From Anaspis maculata (lineage: Eukaryota; Arthropoda; Insecta; Coleoptera; Scraptiidae), in assembly GCA_949128115.1 (NCBI GenBank), contig OX421966.1, forward strand, positions 5,084,001 through 5,148,000: a DNA stretch of 64,000 bases, read 5' to 3'. Positions 21,900 through 33,704 of the stretch are shown in pieces (the stretch's first letter is position 1; the number at the start of each line of letters is the position of its first letter). The notes under the pieces were generated by a model. The model searched no databases and was not told the origin of the DNA. It saw nothing but the letters and a program-made list of their open reading frames with translations. The translations under genes and the position numbers were made by a program.

Positions 21900-23185
21900 T
21901 AGTGATGTAAATTTCCCGGAAATTTAAAACTCGGAAATTTTTCCAGAAATTTTCCGGAAAATTTCCGGAAATTTTCCGCAAGGGTTCAGAATTGATTGAA
22001 ACTAGACATGTTGTCTTGCTCATAATTTTTCTATTTTAACAACACCAAATAAGTATATTATATAATTATAATATACTGTGACGCAATAATGGACTAATTC
22101 ACAAAAATATAATTTTAAGCACTTGAAAATTAAAAATAAATAGTCTTACTAGCATTCTAACATTTTATCATTGATCTGTCATGATTTTTTCATCAATTAA
22201 GGGCATGTTCCGTTTTACAACTCTTCGAACCGGTAACCGAAAAAGCGGTACCTTATGGTTACCGGTTATTTCGGAACGCTCTGGTCAATCTTCCGTCAAT
22301 GTGAAGTTGTCAAACGTTGAATTTCGATTTCGAAATTTCCAGGCTTTTGTAAAGCAGGCAGAGCAAAAAATGGTGAAGGGTACACAGAAGAGAGGCTGTT
22401 TTGAAATCACATCACAAGCTTCCAGCTCTCTCACTACCTACCTCGCTACGTACCTACCTTTGAGTTGCTCAAACCCTTATCATTTTGCGACATGAGATTG
22501 CATTGAAATTCAAGTCCAAGACATACCTGGCGTTCAAGATGGACATTTTTAACGAGGACCTGGACCGAGCAAGCTTGTGAAGTGTGTCTAACTTTGGCTG
22601 CAGAATGCAGAACACGCTGCTGGGCCGCCAACATATAGGTAGCTGCCTCTTCTTCTGCAGGTACCCTCCTGTATCCCTGTACCTGGTTCCAAGGGCAAAC
22701 CATATTGCAGAAAATCATGTGAACGGACAGTATGGAGAAGATTTGAAAGTTATTTGTTGCTTCTGGGAATTCTGGGATCGTTTCGTGATTCGTGTCATGA
22801 CAAAACTCAAAACCAACTTTCAAAATTGGCAAGTAATGTCATCCGCCATGTTTTTAACCGGAGTAACCAAGCTCAAACGCCGGTCGCTTCGGTTCCCTCT
22901 GGTTAAAATAACCGTGGTCCGATTTACAAATAATACAAGTAATATTATCAATTCGGACCGGGTAACCGGAGTTTCGGTACGAATATTACTAAAACGGAAC
23001 ATGCCCTAAGAGTGAGGGGTGAGGTTAAGTTCACCGAATCCGAGACCGATTCGCATCTTCTTACTCTCAAACTCGCGGCAAATTTGAAATTATGGAAAAT
23101 TTCCAAATTTCGCTCGGAAAATTTTCCGGAAATTTTCCAGATTGGAAATTTTCCGAGATGGCAAATTTCTGAACTCACATCACTA
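21900..23185. mobile_element. hAT-type MITE with 8-bp duplication
   Basis: The ends TAGTGATGTAAATTTC and TCACATCACTA are flanked by AGTATTTG at 21892-21899 and 23186-23193. Both arms are rich in GGAAATTTTCCGG-type repeats. The 8-bp duplication with TAGnGATG ends indicates the hAT superfamily. It is non-coding and was itself invaded at 22201. Confidence 0.88.
22201..23006. mobile_element. PIF/Harbinger-type MITE nested in a hAT MITE
   Basis: The ends GGGCATGTTCCGTTTTA and TAAAACGGAACATGCCC are flanked by TAA at 22198-22200 and 23007-23009. A TWA 3-bp duplication with GGGC ends is the PIF/Harbinger signature. Inside, an imperfect mirror (CGGTAACCG on both sides) extends the arms. It has no transposase. 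It lies wholly within the hAT unit, so it is the younger insertion. Confidence 0.87.
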
Positions 23186-23566
23186 AGTATTTGTATCAAA
23201 TTTGGTCAAAATCACTTCGCTGACCCGAGAGTTATTGCAAAAAAAGATTTTTAAAACTGAACTTTCAAAGACTGTATCTCTCTTAGGAAGCGTTGTGGGA
23301 AAAAATGAATTATGCATGTCGACCTAGTTTTCGTTGGACCATCGAATGGCCAATTATTCCTACCATAACCTGAACCACCTGCATTATTTAAAAAAAAATA
23401 GCTAGGGAGTCATATAAATATTCCAGAAATCTTGTGAGGAATGCGAAGTCGAAACGACGCATTTTGCTTTTTCCTTGTATATAGTAATAAAACAGAGACT
23501 AATTAAACAGAGAGCGCAATGAAGTATAATTAAATACGTCGCGTTTCCGTAACGGTTTCCTGCGAC

Positions 23567-23941
23567 CAGTGATGTAATATACCCGGGTTTTTATATTTAA
23601 GGGTAAATACCCGGTATTTACTTAAAATCGGGTCTCTAATAGGGTATCTATTTCCATTGATTGTTATTAACAATTGGAGAAACAACAACAAACAATAATG
23701 ATTTTTTGCTCACAGCAGCCAAATAATAATAAGTGCTATGGAGGTTATGTTTATAGAGCCTTGGAACTTGGAAAAGAAAGCATTTAACCTTTAACCGTCA
23801 ACACTGTCAGCCGAGCTGTCAACAGTGTCAACTTCTCTGTCAAACTGGGTAGGGTGGGTAAATATCGCTCGGGAAAATACCGGGTAAATACCCGATTTAT
23901 ATTTACCTACCTACCTGGTAAATACCCGACTCACATCACTG
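23567..23941. mobile_element. hAT-type MITE, 375 bp
   Basis: The ends CAGTGATGTAATATACCCGG and CCCGACTCACATCACTG are flanked by CCTGCGAC at 23559-23566 and 23942-23949. The arms carry GGGTAAATACCCGG repeats. A perfect 8-bp duplication and CAGTGATG ends make this a typical non-autonomous hAT element. Confidence 0.92.
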
Positions 23942-24129
23942 CCTGCGACATAGATTGGTATCAGGAAAAGTTCTCAAAACCATTCACTTTCTGACACCAG
24001 TTGGAGAATTATAATTGGGCCTCAACTCCCAAAATCGTTCCAACTTCTATCGACATTCAAAGATCGGGCATGGGCCCTGTCCTCCCGGACAGTATAGTAT
24101 CGACTCCTTTACTTGAAATTGCATTATCT

Positions 24130-24273
24130 AATGGCGTTTTCGAGTCGCTAGAGCCGAGCCGGTCCGGCTCTAAAATCAGGGGATTTGATTGGTTCTCGAA
24201 AATTCCTGGCCAATCAGTTATAGCGATTTTAGAGCCGAACTGGCTCGGCTCTGGCGACTTGAAAACGCTATAA
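24130..24273. mobile_element. Hairpin MITE rich in AGAGCCGAGCC
   Basis: The left arm AATGGCGTTTTCGAGTCGC then AGAGCCGAGCC is mirrored by GGCTCGGCTCTGGCGACTTG then AAAACGCTATA. It folds into a near-complete hairpin with inner GGCTCTAAAATC/GATTTTAGAGCC pairs. No reliable duplication. Non-coding. Confidence 0.7.
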
Positions 24274-24724
24274 CTGTGATTGCATGACTCAATTTGACAC
24301 CTCAAATTGTTTCCTCATGTTAACTTGTTAGGTCAAGTCACTCATGTTCACTCTAGACATGTCTTCGGCTTCCTTTACTCAAAGTCGTTACTTGAAGCTC
24401 AATTGAAACAAGTTTGGAACATTCAATAAAAATGTATTCAAATACAACATTATCTAATGTGTCTTCGTCGTGAGCGCAGTTATTGATTTAATTCCAAAGT
24501 TTTCTTTTATACAAGTAACTACAAGCCTATCAATGTTTGTTCATTGAAACTAATTGAAAACAGTGAGATTAACTATTAGCTGCTTTTCCAATAAACAATT
24601 GTTCCTATATTTTTTTGGCCATTGTTTGAACAACATGATTGTTGAACTGTTTCTATTATTCAAACAACCTTTCTGTATATTTATCCAAAACGATCGCATA
24701 ATTTCAACAACAAATGAGTACTAT

Positions 24725-26877
24725 AATAGCTAAACCATAGACAAGGACAAAAGTAGAAGAAGGAAGAACCACTGCGCATCCATTTCAGCCGATATCGCAT
24801 GGGGTCCGCCATTTTTAGGTCATAACGGCTTTTCCAAGGCGGCAATTTAAATGGGGGGAGTACGCGCGAGTCAAAATCGTAAACAGACGTCAAAACAGAT
24901 GACAGTCATGAGACAATTTGTAGGTTATACTTTGTAAACGAAACAAATAACTCAAGAATTTCTGCTCACGGCCTTGACTAATCCTCATACTCGTAGTCAA
25001 TACTTCGCTCGATCTCCGACTTCGCATCTCTCAAGTCCTTCGGACAATTATAACAATTGTTGCCATAGTTGGATTGTGCTTAAATCGGAGACCGACTGTG
25101 AGTATGGGCCATAGACGTATGGGCATAAGGCCCACGACATGTGCTTGATTTGAGCTACAGAATAAAATTCCAAGAAAAATATTCAATGTTTTACTTGAGA
25201 TAAAATAATACAAGTTTGGAGAGTGTTTGTTGAACATTACACTGAATCAGCTCTTTGCTTCACGTTTTTTTGCTAGATTTTGCACCTAATCTTATTTTCA
25301 AATAGCATCTTACGAGCACTTTCCCTCAAGATAAAATTGTGGTGTTCCAAAATGTCATTGTGCGAAACGAGGTTCTGGCTCGGGTCCTGGGAATGTGGAT
25401 AAAATATTATTTACATTACTTCGAAATGCCTCGAACAAATCAGCAGCGCTGAGCCTTTCTCATAAGACGTTTCCAAGCTATTTCTTCATCATTCCAATTG
25501 TCTCGAGCCACAATCGAAGCCCATCACCCCGTGGAAAACTAAAAACAAAATTTAGTTACCGGAGTGAAATTTGATTATTTAAATTCAGCGTTACGTATGA
25601 AAGGATATCTTCTCATCTCTGGGTTCATCAATTGCTTGATGTTCTTGCAAATTTTGATAGGTATAACAAGACACCCTTTATTGATGCATTTGCTAAGTTC
25701 GATCAGGTTCGATCAAACTTTATTACACAGGAAAAATCGCAAAACGAACACTTCACACAGAGGCCTCGATATCTGTTTCACAGCTTCTAAGTGGAGATAA
25801 AACTGCGGACATCATTCTCCATTTCTTGACAATAATTCATCAAGTACAATGCACTCGACAATGCATTATTTATGCAATGCATCACAGGAATATAATATCT
25901 GGTTATGAAATAGAATTCGTGGAAATGAACACTGAATAACCCTCAACATTCAATTATATTGTTATCTTTTACACAAAACCAAATATCGGCGCCGAGAAAA
26001 GTTCGATCACAACAAATCAGTCTAACCTAAAACTTCGTAGCTGTCATCAAGTACACTGTCAGTACCAGTGTTGCCAGATCAGTAGAATTTCTACTAAAAC
26101 TGGTGGATTTGAGTAGCCATCTAGTGGATGAAACTGAGCAAAAATCCACCAAATCCATTTAGCGGACTTTCTGGTGGTTTTCAGCTGAATTTCATTTTCA
26201 GCAGTTTTCGCCAAATTTGATACCCAAACTTTTCTTTAATATCACGAGAAATCATGCACGGTTCACAATTCCGATAGGGCTATTTCACGTTACGGTTGTC
26301 GACCTTCTCATCTGTTGGTGATTTTTTACTGTCACATGTCAATCTCGCGCGAAGTGTAAGTCAACTGTCAAGTGTAGTGTTCTTTTTTTCTCCAAAATTT
26401 TACGTTAGGTATGGGTAATGGTAATGGGTACCAAGGTACCTAATTAAAATGGAAAAAATGCATCAGCATATAGGTATCCTTGGAATGGAATGTCCTTACT
26501 CAGGTGGTTCACTGGTTAATAGTTATTTATGTTGAAAAAATATTTATTTAAATTATTATTATTCGTAAAAAATGTTTGTCCGCCAAATCCCTTTCCTCCT
26601 CAAAGTCCTAAACTGTCCATTGCCGTTACCGTTTTTGCGCGACTATTTGAAAATCTGGTGTCTGGTGGATTTCTGGTGGATTTTCACAGTCGATCTAGTG
26701 AAAACTCCCAAGAGAGTGTTGGCAACACTGGTCAGTACTGTCACCCACCTGTCATAATTAAAATTGCCGCCAGGAAAAACCGTTATGTAATCAAAATGGC
26801 CGGCCTACAAATTACACAGCCGCGCAGGTATCTTGCCTCTTCTACTTTTGTCTTTGTCTATGAGCTAAACTGCTAAG
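24725..26877. mobile_element. 2.1-kb inverted-repeat element carrying a hAT MITE
   Basis: The left end TAGCTAAACCATAGACAAGG is mirrored by TCTTTGTCTATGAGCTAAAC near 26850; a second match pairs CATAACGG...GGCGGCAATTT at 24825-24851 with its complement at about 26759-26790. Terminal repeats of about 130 bases are imperfect, and the middle is non-coding. The hAT MITE at 26066-26730 sits near its right end. Confidence 0.6.
26066..26730. mobile_element. hAT-type MITE, 665 bp
   Basis: The ends CAGTGTTGCCAGATC and TTGGCAACACTG are flanked by GTCAGTAC at 26058-26065 and 26731-26738. CAGTGTTGCCA-type ends with an 8-bp duplication are characteristic of hAT MITEs. The arms repeat CTGGTGGATTT. Non-coding. 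Confidence 0.92.
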
Positions 26878-27080
26878 CACAATAATGTCCATTGTATCAA
26901 AAGTCAGCTCACCGTTTGGGAAAGTGTGGTAGCACTTCCATTGGACAGTAGAGCACTCGCAAATAGAGACAGTCGGTATGATCCTGTACGAAATGAGTAG
27001 GTAAATGGTTGAGACGGCTTCAGTCTTGAAACCTGACCATAAATACGGCCAATGGTGATAAATATGACGGGTGATTGCAG

Positions 27081-27546
27081 ACCGCTGAGGATAAGGCCGG
27101 GCTTAGGATCGCCGGGTCGCCTCGAGAACCTGGAGGCCATCGAGGAGGCCGTGAACAATCGGCTGGCGCAGCAGGGCCTCGACGGGCGGAGTCGCAAGAA
27201 GATTCTGAATTCGCCGGCAACGCGGGCCAGGATCGCCGCGCTCGACAAGGCCGTGCAGGGAGAGGTGGACTTGATGGAACAAAAGACGCCGCCTTCCACC
27301 GGCGCCGGTCGTCCGACAGCGTCGCCGGCGCAGCCGGCGCCGCGACGGGGCCAGCGCAGTCCGAGCGACTTGATAGATTTCGATTCGCCGGTCTTGATCC
27401 CCAGCGAGGGCGTCCAACCGGCCGCATCACCGAAAAGGAAGTCGCCCGTCGAAGACTTGGAACAGGCGGACAGCAGAGACATGATCTCTGCCACCATAGG
27501 ACCTGAGGGCGTGTACCTGAGCCCGACGTCGTCTTCGCCGACTCAG
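27081..27546 (+). CDS. Host gene, internal exon C
   Basis: The acceptor GTGATTGCAG precedes 27081; the opening base completes the codon left by exon B. The donor is ACTCAG|GTTCGT at 27547 in phase 0, which matches exon D. The exon codes for about 155 residues: an amphipathic, charged helical region (LENLEAIEEAVNNRLAQQG, then ARIAALDKAVQGEVDLMEQK), a Pro/Ala/Arg-rich linker, an acidic patch (SDLIDFDSPVLIPSEGVQP) and Ser-Pro motifs. It is GC-rich, and the antisense and alternate frames open here are shadows of this composition. Function unknown. Confidence 0.82.
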
Positions 27547-27599
27547 GTTCGTAACGCTGAGTCCAAGCGAGTCCTTGTTAGCTCTCGTCGGCGATGAAT

Positions 27600-27912
27600 A
27601 CGCTCAATTAGTGTGACGTAGGTTGCTGTAGGTCGGAGCCCCGTTGCCACGGCTACATGGATACAAACCCGAAATTATAGTTGACGTTGACCACATTTCA
27701 AACTTCACTTGATCCTCTTCACATGGTGCTTCACTGAGAAAAGTGTGATTTCTACCTGGCTTTTTACACATTTTATCATTTGGCAGCCCGCAACATCGTT
27801 TATTGTTAACGATTATGACGATTTTTGACGCAAGCAATGACAACGTCAACTGCCATTTTGTTCATGATTGCCATGGCAACGGCGTTGTGACCTACACCAA
27901 CCTACTGTTATA
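27600..27912. mobile_element. MITE with TACGCTCAATTAGTGTGACG end
   Basis: The left end TACGCTCAATTAGTGTGACG is the same as the end of the MITE at 52786-53122. Mirrored inner sequences (GTAGGT...CCCGTTGCCACGG against CCATGGCAACGGCG...ACCTAC) give a hairpin. The right end is degraded. It lies about 50 bases downstream of the exon C donor. Confidence 0.6.
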
Positions 27913-28798
27913 CCTGGGAGTGAAAATAAAAAAACCGCTCTATCATTTATCATCTGAATAGGGGCAAATACTGCCAGTTTTTCAGAGGGCGCTAGTGTGG
28001 CTAAAGTAATTTACGTGTTTGTTGTGTTAATACATAAGATGTAATGACTTTCATATAAGTTGTATATGGATATTACAGTTCATGTATTTAAGTTGACACT
28101 TGTCAAAATAACCTCAAAAATTACAAAAAATTCCAAATTTGCAATGAAACAAACACGTAAAATGTTGTACAACACTCGTGGCTTGTTACACAAGATGCTT
28201 TCCGACACTCAGCCTCTTACAGAACTCGGGCTGCGCCCTCGTTCTGCAAATTTCAGCTTCGTGTCTGAAAACCACTTATGTAACAGCCAACTCGTATTGT
28301 AAACTACTATTAAACCTGACATTCGAATGACATCAGTGTCGAAGTCGTCAAATTGATTTCGCCAACGTACCTGTCACATGCCTGTCATTGTTAAAGAGGT
28401 TAGGAATATTCCATAAACGTCCCATTGACCCCCCCCCCATTTTACTTGGAATTTTGCTGGGAATATTTTATTCGGCTCACGATGATATCATTACAATAGC
28501 ACGCAGCTGCCTACATGGCACAAGTATGACGAATCTCAACTGTGCAATAATACTGCCAAATTTGAATCACTCCAGCCACTTCAGCGCCATCTGGCCAGAA
28601 AAATGTTGGTATTTACCCTCATTGATTTGGGAAGTGCGATATGTTCTGATGGAACGTGACGTGCTATTATCTTATAATAAACAAGGTACGCCCTTATGGT
28701 CGAACAGGGAGACTTATATTCAGGGCTTGGCGTGCCACTGTCACCACTAAGTCTAAGGGTTGGTTTTCCGCAACGGTCCAAGCATCACTCACTCCCTC

Positions 28799-28938
28799 AT
28801 AGTGCGATTCTCTAAAAAATTACTTTCCATAAAGGCTCTGTTAAGTTGTTATTACCTAGGCAACAGCCAATGGCCGACAGGAATTTTTACATAACAGAGC
28901 GTTTATGGAATATTATTTTTTACAGAATAGCACCATTA
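28799..28938. mobile_element. 140-bp MITE, copy 1
   Basis: The arms TAGTGCGATTCTCTAAAAAA and TTTTTTACAGAATAGCACCA are inverted, and inner pairs such as AAAGGCTCTGTTA / TAACAGAGCGTTT continue the hairpin. A second copy, inverted, is at 30701-30850. Both lie in introns of the host gene within 0.2 kb of exons. Confidence 0.78.
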
Positions 28939-29104
28939 CATGCACCCACTGTGGATTTGAATGACTCACTCTCAGTTATTTCGATCCAATAGTATAAGGC
29001 AAGTTGGTATCCGTACTGCTACACTACGTCATCAGTATTCGAGCGTATTGCCTCGCTTGCGGTAAATTTGAAAACTGGAAATCTGATTGTTGTTTTTCGA
29101 GCAG

Positions 29105-29454
29105 GCGAGACGCATCACCACGAGACGTCGTCTGGATTTCGAACCCGAAGGCACCGGCGACCACCAACAAGAAAGAAAAGTGGAAGTGGAAGAGGGGGTG
29201 ACGCGCATCATGGACGCCGGTCCTTACACCGAAGAAGAGTACGAAGGAGACTCTCTGGACGGGACGAAAGTCTCGCCGCCCACTTCGCCGCGCCGTTCGC
29301 CCGCCCGGCAACAAACGGGCAGCCCGTCGAGTCCGATAGAAGGAACAGACACGATGGCGCAGCTGGTGCACGACATCAGCAACTACGACGGCAAGTACGA
29401 CAGGAGGATGTCGCTGACCAGCTGGAGCAAGGGCGATGAACGGCGTCGCTTGAA
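29105..29454 (+). CDS. Host gene, internal exon D
   Basis: The acceptor TTTTTCGAGCAG precedes 29105, phase 0, which matches exon C. The donor is TTGAA|GTACCT at 29455, phase 2, which matches exon E. It codes for about 116 residues: a basic start (ARRITTRRRLDFEPEG), an acidic segment (VEVEEGVTRI, PYTEEEYEGDS), a cluster of Ser-Pro/Thr-Pro motifs (SPPTSPRRSPARQQTGSPSS) and a charged end (SWSKGDERRRLK). Composition continues that of exons B and C. The following intron is only 62 bases. Confidence 0.82.
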
Positions 29455-29516
29455 GTACCTACATCAAGCTCCCGCACTTATTCCCGTCCTATTCTCAACG
29501 ACATTCCACGTTTCAG
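29455..29516 (+). other. 62-bp intron between exons D and E
   Basis: GTACCT at the 5' side and a pyrimidine-rich ACGTTTCAG at the 3' side bound it, and removing it keeps frame. It is the only intron in the window too small to hold a transposon, which shows that the gene's introns were not uniformly long. Confidence 0.78.
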
Positions 29517-29992
29517 GGAAGCCATCGAGCAGCAAAACTCAATGCCGGCAGCCGTCGAGGAGGTCGACGAGGAGGCCGAAGACTCGTTCGAGGCGCTGGA
29601 AGTGGAAACGGGAGTGGCGGCGGATCGCTCGGCCGCCATGGCAACGGCGGGGTCGCCGGATATGGCCAACAGACAGCTGGCGGACATCACGCAGAAGGCC
29701 AGCCAGCAGCTGCAGGAGCTGCAGTCGCCCAAGAGGACGCCGCCGAAGAAGAAGAGCGATCGCGAGTTGCGACTCATCAACCGGAGGGCGCGGGCTGAGG
29801 TGGCGCGCGAGATGCAGGCTCTGATCGAAGAAGAGGCGAATCTACAGATTGCCTTGGAGATAGAACACCCGACGGGGGTCGGGGTCGGGACCAGTACGAC
29901 TCGCAGTCCGTCGAATGCGCTGACCACCAGGTCGCCCGCGAAACTGACGGCCACGTCTCCGCAACAAAAGGCCGCTTCGAAAGCAGAATCCG
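29517..29992 (+). CDS. Host gene, internal exon E (coiled-coil-like)
   Basis: It begins after TTTCAG with the base that completes the exon D codon, and ends AATCCG|GTTAAA at 29993 with one base of a codon left over, which matches exon F. About 158 residues: acidic start (AAVEEVDEEAEDSFEALEVE), helical Gln-rich segment (MANRQLADITQKASQQLQEL), a KKK-containing Ser/Pro linker, a long charged helix (ELRLINRRARAEVAREMQAL, then IEEEANLQIALEIE), and a Thr/Ser/Pro tail. Without splicing, the frame meets TAA at 29995, so a shorter protein ending here is a possible alternative product. Confidence 0.82.
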
Positions 29993-30330
29993 GTTAAAAT
30001 GCCTTCTTTATCATATTCTACACACAAATCAACATCCAGCATACACTTCACTCAGTACTGATTTTTCGCTTAGTGCTGAGCTTCGCTTAGGTACTATATT
30101 ATACTTCGCTAGTACCGAACTTTGCTTGGTACCGTATCGCTTAGTACTAAACCTCGCTTACTAGTGAAACTTGTTCTGCTCGATTAGTGAAGCGGTGACG
30201 ACGTTATTATTACTGTAGAATTATTATTACATCTCATATCTGACACCAAATTGGATTTAGTTTTTGCGTTTTTCCGTTGACGTAATTTGTGTATGTTATT
30301 GGTTTTTAATCGTGACGATTCTGGCCACAG

Positions 30331-30635
30331 TTTGGGCGTCGTCGGCGTACGGGGATGCCGACTACCTGGCCGCCACCTCGCCACCCCGCAGTCCGCCCAG
30401 TTCTCCCGAGCTCGAGAAGGCCGCCCAGTTCCAGAACATTCTGAGCGGAAGGGCGCCCACCGAAGCCGATCTGCTCGAAGAAGAGAGCCTGCCCTCCTAC
30501 GTATCGCCGGCCCCGTCGCCGGGCTCGCCCTCCGCCAAGCACAGGCGTCTGACGGTGGTGACGCCCGACCGGTCCGTGGTGCAGAATACCGACCTGCAAA
30601 GTCCCACTGCCGAGGGAGTCCGGAACCTCAATATG
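30331..30635 (+). CDS. Host gene, internal exon F
   Basis: The acceptor CTGGCCACAG precedes 30331, which completes the codon begun in exon E. The donor ATATG|GTAGGT at 30636 is in phase 0, which matches exon G. It codes for about 101 residues, with Ser-Pro clusters (AATSPPRSPPSSPELEK, VSPAPSPGSPSAKHRR) around a charged segment (AAQFQNILSGRAPTEADLLE). It looks disordered and phosphorylatable; the family is not recognised. The next intron is 15.6 kb. Confidence 0.82.
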
Positions 30636-30700
30636 GTAGGTCCTTTTTGCGCATTTCCGTTGTTGCTTCTTTTTTTTGTCTTTTTTTTGTTTTGTTCTTA

Positions 30701-30850
30701 TAGTGCTATTCTGTAAAAAATAACATTCCATAAACGCTTTGTTATGTAAAAATCCCTGGCGTCCATTGGCTGTTGCCTAGGTAATAACAGCGCGAGTAAC
30801 AGCGTAACAGAGCCTTTATGGAATGTTATTTTTTAGAGAATCGCGCCATT
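30701..30850. mobile_element. 140- to 150-bp MITE, copy 2
   Basis: TAGTGCTATTCTGTAAAAAA on the left mirrors TTTTTTAGAGAATCGCGCCA on the right, with inner ATAACATTCCATAAACGC / CCTTTATGGAATGTTAT pairs. It is the inverted relative of 28799-28938, 65 bases past the exon F donor. Confidence 0.78.
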
Positions 30851-30934
30851 AGAAGCTTCAGACACACTCCAGGGTAGTGAATACTTCCGGAAGCTGCTGA
30901 TGCTGTTTCCCTATTCTGTGTTGGAATCCGGTCA

Positions 30935-31300
30935 AATGTCACTTGAACAGACGGAAATCTGTCTGAATGGCGCTGAGAAAATGACATTTGTACTCAAATA
31001 TGACATTTCGTGCAATTGAAACCTCTCAGAATATCACTTGCATCAATATACGTCAGAATATCACTTGCGCATGATAAAACCCGTTGAAATGTCACTTGAA
31101 ACTACTCAGATATGTCAGAATTTTGCTTGAAAACACAAATCGGTCAGAATAATGATGAGATTTCTCACAATTACAAGCTGACAAATCTGTCATCATACCA
31201 GCAACTTGATGTTGAAATATCATCTGAGAATGAAGAAATCTGTCATAGTATTAGTGAGGGAATCCTTGTTTTGGGGAGGAAACTCACAGAACACACTTGA
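30935..31300. repeat. Degenerate tandem repeat around TGTCACTTGAAA
   Basis: Variants of CAAATGTCACTTGAA, CAGAATATCACTTGC and AAATCTGTCA recur every few tens of bases. The same vocabulary appears at 32088-32230, 36555-36606 and 41934-42040, as if one array had been cut apart by insertions. The unit length is ill-defined by eye, perhaps 35-40 bases. Non-coding. Confidence 0.55.
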
Positions 31301-31308
31301 CTAAATAA

Positions 31309-32057
31309 TAGGTTTGTTCGCGTCGCATGAACCTTTGGCACCCAAAAGTTCATATGAACCTTGAAGTACATGTACGAGGTGTAGTTGGTGCAGATTAAAA
31401 CACCAAATCGACGCGAACGGTTTAGTGCAATAAATCTTGTAGCACCAGATTTGATAGTTGATAGTTGACAGTGTTGATACTTTCCGAATTCTGAGTGATA
31501 GCTTCAGAATTCATTTGTAAAATGTCGAGCAAAGCCAAGAGCTGTGCCAAGACTGCCAAGAGCGAAGCAATCGCCAAGCAGAACCTAAACGCTCTTATGA
31601 TGATGTTTGGACTGATTACACACAACATAGCTTCTTCCGACGAGGACGATGACAGAGAAACGGACATTTTCAATGTTATATTTCAACACCATGAAGAAGG
31701 CAAATGAAAATTATGTAGAACAAGTCTCTCCACATCTTGGTGGATCTTTCTTCTTTGATCGCCAAAATATACGAAGTCTCCTTCTTCAGCAACTTTCCAC
31801 AAGTCCATCGTACAGACAGAAGCTAACGTCAAATCAGGCGCTAAATCATCCAAATGTCATAAATGGCAAACTTTCTGGGTTCTGAACTTTTGGCACCACC
31901 CTCCGACTGGGTGTAGAAGGTGCAGCACTTTTTTCTGGCACTGAGAACTTTTTCGGCGACGCGAACACCACCGAACTGTACTTTTTCTGCGACGCGAACG
32001 GTAAAGTGCACTTAGGGCAGAAAAGTGCAGAAGGTTCATGCGACGCGAACAAACCTA
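31309..32057. mobile_element. Terminal-inverted-repeat element TAGGTTTGTTCGCG
   Basis: The ends TAGGTTTGTTCGCGTCGCAT and its complement (ATGCGACGCGAACAAACCTA) are perfect over more than 20 bases. Arms continue imperfectly with CGACGCGAACGG-type internal repeats. A frame at 31495-31707 codes for 70 residues with an acidic SSDEDDDRETD motif; it could be a transposase remnant but is too short to assign. No clear duplication, and GG-starting ends make PIF/Harbinger a possibility only. Confidence 0.65.
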
Positions 32058-32231
32058 CTATCGAAATAAAGCTTAATAATATTGAACTCTCTGTCAAAAT
32101 AGCATTTCAAAACGTCTTTTTTCGTCGAAATGTCACTTCAAATCACTAAAATCTGTCAAATTTTCACTTTAAAACAGATCTGCTCAAAGAACACTTTATT
32201 GACATCTTATGCAATGGAAAGCTGACAAATT

Positions 32232-33656
32232 GGACCCCGCACGATTCTTATGGAAAATGGGTCTCGGTCAAATTCTCTAATTTTTCTATATATTGTAGCC
32301 CAATTCGACACGAGCCAAAAACCATCGTCCGTTACCCAAAAAAATGGACAGTTTTTTGTCTATAAGGGGTTGAAGATGGGTTATTTCAAGGTAAAAAAAT
32401 ATGTTCCAACGTAAGTGAGAACATTTCAACGTCCTTTCTAACACATATGGCTCATGACAATTCCCCTTTTCTTTTGTCAAAAAATCAACCCCCTCCCTCA
32501 CCCCCAACCCCTACTTGTGAGTATCAAATTAGAAATTACGTTTGAAAGTCATGCAAATGTTTCTATTTTGCCGAATTATGAATTTTGGCACAAATTATTT
32601 TTCCAACCCCCAAGTAGGGGGTGGGGTTGAAAAAAAAAACCATTGGTCGATTCGGCTGAATTTCTGATATTGTGCTTTACCAGTTACGCTAAACAAGATT
32701 ACCAAAGGAAAACTCATTCGTATGACCAGTTTCCAACCCACAGAGGGTTGAAGTTGACTATAATGAAGCATAAAACATTCTTCCATGTCATAAACCAAAT
32801 GAATGGAAATTGTGGACTTTTATATTATCTTGTTTTGTAAAAATGTATATTCTTCAAAAATACTCTCAACCCCGTCCTTCATCCCCTATCTCTGTTTCTG
32901 AACATCATATTCGAAATAAATCTTGATGCAAAGAATCCGACCATAGACCTTCTCCTACATTTTCAAGATTTATTTCGAATATGATGTTCAGAAACAAGGA
33001 TAGGGGATGAGAGACGGGGTTAAAATTATTTTTGAAGAATAGACATTTTTACAAAACAAGACTATATGAAAGTCCACTATTTTCATTCATTTGGTTAATG
33101 ACATGGGAGAATGTCTTATGCTTCATTATAATCAACTTCAACCCTCTATAGGGTGGAAACTGGTCATACGAATGAGTTTTCCTCTGGTCATCTTGTTCAG
33201 CGTAACTGATAGAGCACAATATCAGAAATTCAGCCGAATTGACCGATGGTTTTTTTTTTAACCCCACCCCCTATTTGGGGGTTGGAAAAAAAAATTGTGT
33301 CAAAATTCATAATTCGACAAAATAGAACCATCTGCATGACTTTCAAACGTAATTTCGAATTTGATACGCACAAGTAGGGGATGGGGGTGAGGGAGGGGGT
33401 TGATTTTTTCACATAAGAAAAAGGGAATTGTCATGAGCCATATATGTTAGAAAGGACGATGAAATGCTCTCACTAACGTTGGAACATATTTCTTTACCTC
33501 GAAATAACCCATCTTCAACCCCTTATAGAAAAAAAACTGTTCATTTTTTTGGGTAACGGACGATGGATTTTGACTCGTGTCAAATTGGGCTACAACATAT
33601 AGAAAAATTAGGGAATTTGACCGAGACCCATTTTCCATAGGAATCGTGCGGGGTCC
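32232..33656. mobile_element. 1.4-kb palindromic element
   Basis: The ends GGACCCCGCACGATTC and GAATCGTGCGGGGTCC begin arms of nearly 700 bases that mirror each other to a centre near 32940. The same open frames appear twice, once in each direction, as a palindrome predicts. No target duplication recognised. It interrupts the TGTCACTTGAAA tandem region. Confidence 0.82.
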
Positions 33657-33704
33657 TTTGTCATTATACAATCAATATTATGTCAATTTATTACTTGGAA
33701 ATTA

